NCBI GenBank assembly: GCA_002471275.1
Contig: DKPQ01000021.1
Coordinates: 1-64,000, forward strand
DNA length: 64,000 nt
Reading direction: 5' to 3'
DNA from: Flammeovirgaceae bacterium UBA7330
GTDB lineage: Bacteria; Bacteroidota; Bacteroidia; Cytophagales; Cyclobacteriaceae
In this document: positions 51,442-58,315 of the stretch, in pieces
Layout: each line of letters opens with the position of its first letter
Numbering within the stretch: the stretch's first letter is position 1
The notes under the pieces: model-generated
What the model saw: only the letters and a program-made list of their open reading frames with translations
What the model was told of the DNA's origin: nothing
Database searches by the model: none
Program-made: the position numbers and the translations under genes

Positions 51442-52488
51442 ATGAAGATTCTGATAACTGTTGACCCCGAAATTCCGGTACCACCAATAGCTTATGGTGG
51501 TATCGAAAGGATTGTAGATCAGTTGATTTATGCGTATTCCAGGGAGGGTCATGAAGTCACACTTGTTGCTCACCCTCAGTCTTCCAATACTGCTGCGGTC
51601 CGGATCATTAGTTGGGACAGGCTCCACTCCAGGGGATATGACAATGTCTTTTTCAATGCCAAAAAACTTTATCGGGTCGTGCGTGAAGTTCAGCCGGATA
51701 TTATTCATTCCTTTTCCAGGCTGTTATACCAATATCCTGTTTTTTTCAGGACCAGTATCCCCGTATATCAAACCTACCAGCGACAGATCAGCCGGAAATC
51801 TACCAGTCTTGCGGCCAGCATTGCAGGCAATCAGCTGGCCTTTACCTGTTGTGGGGCGCATATGATCAAAGAGCACCCAATTGCAGATAAATGTACTCCC
51901 ATCCATAATTTCACAAACATTGATTATTTCAAGCCGGCAGAAAAGGCCAGAAAGCATTTGTTTTACCTGGGACGAATAGAGGATCTGAAAGGGACCAGGG
52001 AAGCCATTGATGTGGCTCTGGCAACAGGCAAAAAGCTGATCATCGCAGGGAATATTGAAGAGGATCATGTCCATTACTTTGAAAAACAGGTAGAACCGCA
52101 TCTTAAAAATTCGCTGATAGAGTTTGTGGGACCGGTAAATGACAGTCAAAAACTGGAATACCTCCAGCAGGCAGAAGCCTTCCTTTTCCCCATTAAATGG
52201 GAAGAGCCATTCGGTATTGTGATGGTCGAAGCCATGGCATGTGGAGTACCTGTCATTGGCTTTGATAGGGGAGCTGTTCCTGAAGTAGTGGTGGATGGAG
52301 TGACTGGGTTTGTCGTTAAAGATGTGGATGAAATGATCAGGGCTGTAAAACAAGTTGAAAAAATTGACCGAAAGGCAGTCCGCGATTATTGTGTAAAAAA
52401 TTTCTCAACCCGGCAAATTGCATCTCAATACCTTGACTTGTTTAATGCTACCTTAAAAGCCCATGCTGAGCTCCAGGAGCAACAATGA
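51442..52488 (+). CDS. GT4 family glycosyltransferase
   Basis: The product has 348 residues in a GT-B fold. N-terminal VPPIAYGGIERIVDQL is the glycine-rich acceptor side; C-terminal KHLFYLGRIEDLKGTREAID and EEPFGIVMVEAMACGVPVIG (about 253-272) give the E-x7-E retaining motif that binds the nucleotide sugar. This gene is richer in GC than the GT2 genes before it. It ends in an ATGA overlap with the next gene. Confidence 0.92.
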   Translation: MKILITVDPEIPVPPIAYGGIERIVDQLIYAYSREGHEVTLVAHPQSSNTAAVRIISWDRLHSRGYDNVFFNAKKLYRVVREVQPDIIHSFSRLLYQYPVFFRTSIPVYQTYQRQISRKSTSLAASIAGNQLAFTCCGAHMIKEHPIADKCTPIHNFTNIDYFKPAEKARKHLFYLGRIEDLKGTREAIDVALATGKKLIIAGNIEEDHVHYFEKQVEPHLKNSLIEFVGPVNDSQKLEYLQQAEAFLFPIKWEEPFGIVMVEAMACGVPVIGFDRGAVPEVVVDGVTGFVVKDVDEMIRAVKQVEKIDRKAVRDYCVKNFSTRQIASQYLDLFNATLKAHAELQEQQ

Positions 52489-53336
52489 GTTTGGCTAAAC
52501 CTGTTTTATTCGTTCGGTTCAATCGTTGTGGCATGTGTAATAAACTCATTACATGGGCCAAAGCTTACGTATGGAGCCAAAAACACAATGCGGACCTGGA
52601 TATTTCAGGATGGGTACATATCCCGGTAGGAAGCATTCGTCGCTGGGATCGATCATGGAGGTGGTACGTTGGGTATTTCAAGCGAAAGACCAGGTTGTTT
52701 TCAGGAATTCCAAAGGACCTTCCGGTGATTGGCGCCATTAATGATCCGATGGTAGTGGGGGCAGAGAAACTAAGGTTCCGGTCCACGCCACACGTTTTTG
52801 ACCTGATCGAGCTTTCAGCATACAGGGACATGATCATCCCCGGATTTTATGAGATCATTCGGCCACGGCATCTGGAGACTGCCCGGCTGTCAGAGATACC
52901 AGAAATTGGGGTGCATGTGAGAAGAGGAGACTACATTGGGTTAAAAGATGCCCTGGATTTTTCGTATTACCTGGCTCAGATAAGGATGATCCGAAAAACA
53001 GCCGGAAAGCAATTGAAAGTGTTCCTTTTTACCGATGGATTTGAAAAAGAGCTAAAGCCCCTGCTGGAAGAACCTGATGTCTATTATTTCAAACCGGTCA
53101 ATGATTTGGTAGATCTCCTGGTACTGTCTTCCAGCAAAGTGATCATTACGACAAAGGCAAGTACATATAGCTATTGGGCGGCTTTTATTTCGGATGCAAT
53201 TGTGCTACATCATCCCAAAACCAATGTGCCGCAATGCAGGCCGGATGATTTTAATAAGGTGCACTTCGAAGGGGCTGTCGACCCGGAGAAGCCGCTGCCC
53301 GATCAATTGATTCATGAACTAAAACAGCTAAAGTGA
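52485..53336 (+). CDS. GT11-like alpha-1,2-fucosyltransferase
   Basis: The product has 283 residues. The GDP-fucose motif H-x-R-R-x-D is present in IGVHVRRGDYIG (about 140-151). The C-terminal TTKASTYSYWAAFISD corresponds to the SS.FSWW.A region of GT11/GT74-type proteins. The N-terminal FNRCGMCNKLITWAKAYVW resembles GG-x-GNQ-type openings in degenerate form. Overlaps upstream (ATGA) and downstream (GTGA) tie it to both neighbours. The family call is good at superfamily level; the linkage is not known. Confidence 0.75.
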   Translation: MSLAKPVLFVRFNRCGMCNKLITWAKAYVWSQKHNADLDISGWVHIPVGSIRRWDRSWRWYVGYFKRKTRLFSGIPKDLPVIGAINDPMVVGAEKLRFRSTPHVFDLIELSAYRDMIIPGFYEIIRPRHLETARLSEIPEIGVHVRRGDYIGLKDALDFSYYLAQIRMIRKTAGKQLKVFLFTDGFEKELKPLLEEPDVYYFKPVNDLVDLLVLSSSKVIITTKASTYSYWAAFISDAIVLHHPKTNVPQCRPDDFNKVHFEGAVDPEKPLPDQLIHELKQLK

Positions 53337-54229
53337 GCCTGGTTCAAAACATGAGGGTGCTGATCAGGAAAAACCTCTGGTTGCGTAAGCTGATAGCTTT
53401 TCGACTCGTCCCAACCGGTTTATTCGACAGCTGGATCATGAATAAAGAATTGTCAGATATCTGGCAAGAGCGGTTAAAGATTACAGTATCCAGTCCTGAC
53501 AATGATTTCATCCCCCGCGTAAAAAATGCCGGAGAAGTATTACAGGGGAAGCAGATCATGCACAATGGACTTAAAATAAACCTGGGGAGCTATTATGGTC
53601 CGGAGGTGGCCCGGGTGTTGAAGGCCAATAGAGGAGTACATGAGCCACAGGAAGAGCGGATCTTCGGAGAAATCCTGAAAAAATTACCCAAAAACGCTGT
53701 GATGCTGGAGCTGGGAGCCTTTTGGGGATTTTATTCCATGTGGTTCCAAAAGGAGATTCCGGGCGCCGTCAATCATCTGATAGAACCGGATCCTTTCAAC
53801 AGGGTCAGTGGACAGCTCAATTTTAGGTTAAATGGAATGAGTGGTAAGTTTTATCCTTACTTTATTGGTAAAGAGCAGGCGGGTTCAAAAGGAACTATCA
53901 GTATAAACACTTTCTTTGAACAACAAAACCTTAAAACGGTTCATATATTACACAGTGACATCCAGGGATATGAATTGGAGATGCTTGAAGGAGCAGATTA
54001 TGCCCTGAAAAATGTCTGGTTTGTCTTTATTTCAACTCATTCTAATGAATTGCATCACAGATGTGAGGAATTGCTGGTTGGGCAGGGTTTTAAACTACTC
54101 ACGTCCATTGACAAGGATGACTCTTTTTCAGAAGATGGACTCATCGTCGCACAGCACCCGGAAATTCACCTGATGGAAAAAATAGAATTGTCCAGAAGAA
54201 CAGGTCATTCCAAATCAACTAATAATTGA
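53333..54229 (+). CDS. FkbM-like methyltransferase (third)
   Basis: The product has 298 residues. AVMLELGAFWGFYSMWF (about 122-138) is a motif I variant, HLIEPDPFN the acidic loop, and VHILHSDIQGYELEMLEG the FkbM block, with D-I-Q replacing the usual D-I-E/D-V-E. The first 100 residues are a basic N-terminal extension. The start is GTG overlapping the previous stop (GTGA); ATG 53351 is an alternative. The C-terminal tail after PEIHLMEK is of low similarity to the family and lies next to a repeat cluster. Confidence 0.75.
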   Translation: MSLVQNMRVLIRKNLWLRKLIAFRLVPTGLFDSWIMNKELSDIWQERLKITVSSPDNDFIPRVKNAGEVLQGKQIMHNGLKINLGSYYGPEVARVLKANRGVHEPQEERIFGEILKKLPKNAVMLELGAFWGFYSMWFQKEIPGAVNHLIEPDPFNRVSGQLNFRLNGMSGKFYPYFIGKEQAGSKGTISINTFFEQQNLKTVHILHSDIQGYELEMLEGADYALKNVWFVFISTHSNELHHRCEELLVGQGFKLLTSIDKDDSFSEDGLIVAQHPEIHLMEKIELSRRTGHSKSTNN

Positions 54230-54277
54230 TCATGCGGAAATAGGCTTACCTCTTGCATTGGGACTGGAACATGCAAA

Positions 54278-54366
54278 ATGCTATTAGGTTAAGTCCACTT
54301 TGTCCTCCGCCCTCTGGCGGAAGGGTGAAGGGAGAGGATATAAAAAACATCTTAACCTAATAGCAT
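54278..54366. repeat. Inverted-repeat element with inner hairpin, copy 1
   Basis: Outer arms ATGCTATTAGGTTAAG (54278-54293) and CTTAACCTAATAGCAT (54351-54366) pair perfectly over 16 bases. An inner hairpin TCCGCC-CTCT-GGCGGA (54306-54321) and a GTGAAGGGAGAG segment lie between. A second copy at 58116-58201 has a compensatory change in the outer stem. Confidence 0.9.
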
Positions 54367-54463
54367 AAAAAACAAACTTGTATACTTATTTGAAATTTTG
54401 GTCACCCGGTTGGTCATAGCCGTCAACCTAAGAAGATTCTTAATTTAATTTACATCTTTAATA

Positions 54464-54620
54464 AATCCCGAAGGCCTGCCTGCGGAAGGCAGGGGTGCCA
54501 GTATTATAGATGCTAGATCGAACATAAGATCTAACCCCGAAGGGGTGTTATTATGTCACTCCTTCGGAGTTAATTCTTACATTAACGATATTTCTACAAT
54601 CCTGTCATCCATTCGGGATT
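54464..54620. repeat. Element with AATCCCGAA terminal arms and several hairpins
   Basis: Arms AATCCCGAA (54464-54472) and TTCGGGATT (54612-54620) enclose the hairpins CCTGCC/GGCAGG (54475-54493), ACCCC-GAA-GGGGT (54534-54546) and ACTCC-TTC-GGAGT (about 54558-54570). This is the Bacteroidota 'CCCCGAAGGGG' type of intergenic sequence. No ORF was seen. Confidence 0.75.
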
Positions 54621-54724
54621 AGAAATGTACACCGTTTTAAGTAAATAATTATTAAGTTGACTGCAATGGTGTCTTCACCAACCAGCTACTATATAAATTC
54701 AACCAACCATTTCATACCAGCTAA

Positions 54725-55921
54725 TTGAAAAGGATATTATTTATTACTACATCTAACCTGACCACAAACCCGCGGTTGCTAAAGGAACTTAGGGTAATGA
54801 GCCTGGAGAATGAATGCATCTTCATCGGCTTCAGGTTAGGTAATTGGTCAGATCAGTATGAACAACAACAGTTGTCTGTTGAACATAACGTCAAAACCAT
54901 TTATTTATCCGCCACGCGGTCTCCATTTATCCCCTGGCTGTTTTCTACGGTAGCCCAATACCTGTCGGTTTTACTGGTTAGAATATTCAGAAGGTCAGTG
55001 CTGATCAATGCGATGGCCAGCAACAAAAGATCCCTGCTGCTCTGGAGTTTTGTAAAAGCGAATATCCGGGATGTGGATCTGATCATAGCGCACAACATTG
55101 GTACGTTATATCCAGCCTACAAATTAAGTCAGCACTTGAATAAACCTTTTCATTTTGATGTGGAAGACTTTTACCCCGGTGAGGGGGTATTGCGGGGGCA
55201 ATTCAACCCCGGAAATAATCAGGAAGCATTCCTAATGAAAAACCTGTTACCATTTGCTCTCAGGGTGACTTTTGCCAGCCAACCCATCATGGATGAGACC
55301 CTCCGGTTATGTGATGATATCAGGAGACCACTTCTGATTAACAACTGTTTTTCGAAAATCGAATTTGATGCTCCATCAGAGGTTACACCTGAAAAGATTC
55401 AATTGGTTTGGTACTCTCAGAACATCAATCACAGCAGGGGTCTGGAGCCATTCATTGAAGTGCTTAAATCTTTTTCGGACGATTTTCAGTTGACACTCAT
55501 CGGCCAGCTTCATCAGCCCTTTGCTGATAACTGGATTGAGCCAAATAAGCATTTTATAAAGGTCATCCCTCCACAATTACAGGTGGATCTGCATCGTTCG
55601 CTAGGTAAATATGATATTGGGCTGGCCCTTGAGCCAGGGAAGGATTTTAACAATGAGTTGGCACTATCCAACAAAATCTGGGCCTATCTGCAGGCGGGTT
55701 TATATATCATTGCGACTGATACGGAGGGACAAAGAATCCTGATCAATCAATACACCGGGCATGGCATATTGACCTCAATTGATCCAAATGAGCTAAAAAA
55801 ATGCTTGCAAAAGGTAATTGATGAAAAAGAATTAATAAGACAAGGAAAGCTCAGGCGGTTTAATTCAGTTACCGATGTAGCCTCCTGGGAAGTTGAATCA
55901 TTAAAATTGGCCGTAGATTAA
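54725..55921 (+). CDS. GT4-like glycosyltransferase
   Basis: This 398-residue GT-B fold protein has RILFITTSNLTTNPRLLKEL at the N-terminus, IIAHNIGTLYPAYKLSQ and FDVEDFYPGEG in the acceptor domain, and DIGLALEPGKDFNNELALSNKIWAYLQAGLYIIAT in the donor half (read as two stretches), where an E-x7-E-like motif is present in modified form. The start is TTG: the codon before it is TAA in the same frame. It restarts the operon after the repeat cluster. Confidence 0.8.
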   Translation: MKRILFITTSNLTTNPRLLKELRVMSLENECIFIGFRLGNWSDQYEQQQLSVEHNVKTIYLSATRSPFIPWLFSTVAQYLSVLLVRIFRRSVLINAMASNKRSLLLWSFVKANIRDVDLIIAHNIGTLYPAYKLSQHLNKPFHFDVEDFYPGEGVLRGQFNPGNNQEAFLMKNLLPFALRVTFASQPIMDETLRLCDDIRRPLLINNCFSKIEFDAPSEVTPEKIQLVWYSQNINHSRGLEPFIEVLKSFSDDFQLTLIGQLHQPFADNWIEPNKHFIKVIPPQLQVDLHRSLGKYDIGLALEPGKDFNNELALSNKIWAYLQAGLYIIATDTEGQRILINQYTGHGILTSIDPNELKKCLQKVIDEKELIRQGKLRRFNSVTDVASWEVESLKLAVD

Positions 55922-55922
55922 C

Positions 55923-56546
55923 ATGCGATATATTCACTATGGATGTGGGCTGGATGCACCTGACGGATGGGTCAACTTTGATGCATCTCCATCCCTGGCA
56001 CTTCAAAAGATTCCGGTCCTAGGTCCTCTCATAAAGTCAGTTTCCAAAGTGCAGTGGCCTGCAAATGTCCGTTATGGAGATATCACCAGAAAGCTACCCG
56101 GAGTACCACATGGATCTGCTAAAGGGGTTTATTGTTCGCATGTACTTGAACATCTCTCACTGGAAGATTTCAGAAAAGCTCTGCAAAACACTTACCTGTC
56201 ACTGGCAGAAGGAGGCATTTTTAGAATGGTTATTCCGGACCTGGAATACCATATCCGGATCTATCAAAGTAGTAATGATGATGAAAAAGCCATTCATTTT
56301 ATGAAGGATACCATACTCGGTGTTGAAAAGAGAAAAAAGGGCATCAGGTCTGTTATGGAGCATATGCTGGGTAACAGCAAACACCTTTGGATGTGGGATT
56401 TTAACTCCCTTAAGGTAGAGCTGGAGCGTGTAGGCTTTAAAGAAATAAGAAAGTGTGAGCCGGGGGATTCATCAGATCCAAACTTCAAACTGGTAGAAAA
56501 CCCAGCCAGGTTTAGGGCATCAGTAGCTATCGAATGCCATAAATGA
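55923..56546 (+). CDS. SAM-dependent methyltransferase (type 11)
   Basis: This 207-residue class I methyltransferase opens with IHYGCGLDAPDGWVNFDASP, the form of motif I seen in small methyltransferases of polysaccharide loci, followed by SHVLEHLSLEDFRKAL (motif III region) and GGIFRMVIPDLEYHI. It may act on a sugar or only use the nucleotide-binding fold. It lies 1 base after the GT4 gene. Its stop codon overlaps the ATG of a truncated glycosyltransferase fragment (ATGA), the arrangement expected if that fragment was once the start of the next gene. Confidence 0.82.
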   Translation: MRYIHYGCGLDAPDGWVNFDASPSLALQKIPVLGPLIKSVSKVQWPANVRYGDITRKLPGVPHGSAKGVYCSHVLEHLSLEDFRKALQNTYLSLAEGGIFRMVIPDLEYHIRIYQSSNDDEKAIHFMKDTILGVEKRKKGIRSVMEHMLGNSKHLWMWDFNSLKVELERVGFKEIRKCEPGDSSDPNFKLVENPARFRASVAIECHK

Positions 56547-56599
56547 AAAACCTGCTGATCATCTATCCCCATTGGCCGTTTTATCCAACGAAGCTTTAG
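56543..56599 (+). pseudogene. Stranded 5' end of a glycosyltransferase gene
   Basis: ATG at 56543 opens a frame coding MKNLLIIYPHWP, then runs into a repeat and stops at 56599 after 18 codons. The next intact gene (56686) begins MRQLLIIYPHWPPSN: nine residues (LLIIYPHWP) are the same, but six of their nine codons differ (CTG/TTA, CTG/CTT, ATC/ATT, ATC/ATA, CCC/CCA, CCG/CCA). The fragment has the ATGA overlap with the methyltransferase gene that an operon gene would have. It is read as a remnant of an older start of the same or a paralogous gene. Confidence 0.8.
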
Positions 56600-56685
56600 C
56601 GAAGTTGGGCTTTATCCAACGTAGTTACTCGATCAACGAAGTCAAGGTTGATTTAGCAAAGTTGGACTTCAATCTTATGTAGATT
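56579..56685. repeat. Hairpin repeat separating two gene starts
   Basis: The insert begins TTTTATCC and has a 24-bp hairpin with arms CCAACGAAGC/GCGAAGTTGG (56585-56608). Similar partial hairpins follow (CAAC...GTTG at about 56632-56666). The same TTTTATCC-hairpin unit stands in intergenic DNA at 14042-14071. About 107 bases long. Confidence 0.8.
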
Positions 56686-58047
56686 TTGCGACAATTACTT
56701 ATTATATATCCACATTGGCCACCATCCAATCTTGCGGGTGTCCACAGGGCCAGGTTGGTGGCCAATTATACAGCCCGGCATGGATGGAAATCGGTAGTAC
56801 TCGCAGTTCACCCGGAATATTATGAAGAGACTCCTGATCATGATCTTTTACGAACCGTTTCAGAAGATGTGGAAGTGATTCATGTAAAAGCCTATCCGGT
56901 ACCACCCATACGATTTATTGGAGACATTGGGATCAGGTCATTTCCATTTCTTTATCGTAAAGCACTGGAATTAATCAGGAACAGACAGGTCGATTTTGTT
57001 TGGATACCCATTCCTTCTTTCTATACTGCTTTATTGGGTCGAATGCTCAGAAAAAAGACAGGAATCCCTTATGGAATTGACTACATCGATCCCTGGGTAA
57101 GGGATATATCAGGTAGGGCCGACTGGCGGCACAGGCTCACAAATTTTCTGGCCTGGTTTCTGGAACCGATTGCCGTGAAAAAGGCTGCCCTCATCACAGG
57201 AGTGAGTTACGACTATTATCAACCGGTTCTAAAGAGAAATTTCTCCGGATATCAATGGGTCGACCCAAATATTCATGATTCAGCTGAAGAATCAATCGAT
57301 CTGAATGTCGGAATGTCTGAGGGTCCGACTCGTCAGCCGAAGCATAAGCGTAGGTTGAGTGTCTTTCATACCTCGTTCCCCTACGGCTTCGACTCGGAAG
57401 ATCATCACATCAAGCTTGATCACCTGGAGTTTCCATGGAAGGCTGGCATTAAGCCCTGGATCTATGCAGGCGCTTTTCTACCCAATAGCAGGTTGTTTGT
57501 TGAGCTTCTATTCAAGAAAATCTCCTCATTGAGGGATCAGCACAAATGGCCTTCGGATATTGAACTGGTTTTTGTGGGCACAGGCAATTATCCGGGCAAA
57601 ACCATTCGGGATTACGCAGAGGAGTATGGACTCGGCAGCATCGTCAAAGAAAATAGACAGCGCTATCCATTTCTGGAGGTTTTAAATTTTCTATCCGAAG
57701 CAGATACCGTGATGGTAATCGGGAGTACGGAAAAACACTATACAGCATCCAAAATCTACCAGTCACTGCTGAGTAAAAGGCCGGTCTGGTCGATATTTCA
57801 TGAGGAAAGCACGGCTTTGCAGGTCCTCAGTGAATGTAAGGCTCAACAGTACACGGTAAAGTATAAAGCCGAACTTAGTAAAGAGGAGGTAGAACATCAG
57901 ATTGAAGAAACCTTACTGTCAAGAATTGCTTCTGATACATGGGAACCAGACTACTCAAAGCTTGAAAAATACTCATCCGCGGAAAATACCCGGAAGTTGC
58001 TGACAGCTATTGAAGCGTCCATCAATATCAGCCATTCGAGACATTAG
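56686..58047 (+). CDS. GT-B glycosyltransferase with in-frame repeat insertion
   Basis: The product has 453 residues. The N-terminal half has LLIIYPHWPPSNLAGVHRARL and PYGIDYIDPWVRDISGR; the C-terminal half has KPWIYAGAFLPNS, ELVFVGTGNYPGKTI and SEADTVMVIGSTEKHYTASK, with a donor site in GT4-like layout. Residues about 205-224 are encoded by 57299-57357, which matches the decamer array plus 24-bp hairpin found elsewhere in intergenic DNA; this loop looks like an insertion in the linker region. The frame stays open. The start is TTG 56686 with an in-frame TAG two codons upstream. See the stranded first start at 56543. Confidence 0.75.
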   Translation: MRQLLIIYPHWPPSNLAGVHRARLVANYTARHGWKSVVLAVHPEYYEETPDHDLLRTVSEDVEVIHVKAYPVPPIRFIGDIGIRSFPFLYRKALELIRNRQVDFVWIPIPSFYTALLGRMLRKKTGIPYGIDYIDPWVRDISGRADWRHRLTNFLAWFLEPIAVKKAALITGVSYDYYQPVLKRNFSGYQWVDPNIHDSAEESIDLNVGMSEGPTRQPKHKRRLSVFHTSFPYGFDSEDHHIKLDHLEFPWKAGIKPWIYAGAFLPNSRLFVELLFKKISSLRDQHKWPSDIELVFVGTGNYPGKTIRDYAEEYGLGSIVKENRQRYPFLEVLNFLSEADTVMVIGSTEKHYTASKIYQSLLSKRPVWSIFHEESTALQVLSECKAQQYTVKYKAELSKEEVEHQIEETLLSRIASDTWEPDYSKLEKYSSAENTRKLLTAIEASINISHSRH

Positions 58048-58264
58048 ATGCATGTGGAATAAAATGCATAACAGTTTTATTAATTCTACATCTATGTAAA
58101 AAGATCTGAACGGTTTTATGCTATTAAGTTAAGTCCATCCTATCCCTCTCATGGAGAGGGTGAAGGGAGAGTACATAGTATATCTTAACTTAATAGCATA
58201 AACAAACATGATTCAGAGGTTCAAAAGCCGTTAACATAAAACAAATCAGCAAATAAACAGTCTA
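58048..58264. repeat. Intergenic region with inverted-repeat element
   Basis: About 215 bases hold the second copy of the inverted-repeat element (58116-58201), flanked by AT-rich unique sequence. AACAAAC follows the right arm here and also after copy 1. No ORF was seen apart from the candidate fragment starting at 58265. Confidence 0.75.
58116..58201. repeat. Inverted-repeat element with inner hairpin, copy 2
   Basis: Outer arms TTATGCTATTAAGTTAAG (58116-58133) and CTTAACTTAATAGCATAA (58184-58201) pair over 18 bases. Compared with copy 1, one G-C pair is replaced by A-T on both sides. The inner hairpin is CCCTCTC-ATG-GAGAGGG (58144-58160), different in sequence but equal in position to copy 1. 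GTGAAGGGAGAG is conserved. Confidence 0.9.
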
Positions 58265-58315
58265 GTGCGTCTCGCAATCATCACAACTTACTCATCGATC
58301 TTGGATCAATGCTGA
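58265..58315 (+). pseudogene. Possible stranded start of a GT4 gene
   Basis: GTG at 58265 opens a frame coding MRLAIITTYSS and stops at 58313 after 16 codons. The intact gene at 58309 begins MLKLAIVTTHPV; LAI and TT are shared with mostly different codons. The match is short, so chance is not excluded, but it lies directly before the start of the gene it resembles. Confidence 0.35.

Larger units (their letters stand above)
54230..54724. repeat. 495-bp intergenic repeat cluster inside the operon
   Basis: This is the largest gap inside the long operon. It contains the inverted-repeat element at 54278-54366, an element at 54464-54620 with terminal arms AATCCCGAA/TTCGGGATT, and about 100 AT-rich bases before the next gene. 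A 30-codon open frame overlapping the end of the previous gene (54170-54289) has no start and no recognised similarity. Confidence 0.8.

Noticed and set aside
51724..52353. 209-codon open frame on the minus strand
   Set aside because: It is antisense to the GT4 gene with the E-x7-E motif; no domain of its own.
54170..54289. Open frame of about 30 codons in another frame over the end of the FkbM-like gene
   Set aside because: No start codon, no recognised similarity and a stop at the inverted-repeat element; a frameshift of the FkbM C-terminus is possible but not supported.
56543..56722. Target-site duplication by an insertion
   Set aside because: The two copies encode the same peptide but differ at most third positions, so they are not a fresh duplication.
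54278..58201. Calling the two inverted-repeat elements an insertion sequence or MITE
   Set aside because: No transposase and no convincing target duplications at the borders; only the shared AACAAAC on the right side is seen.
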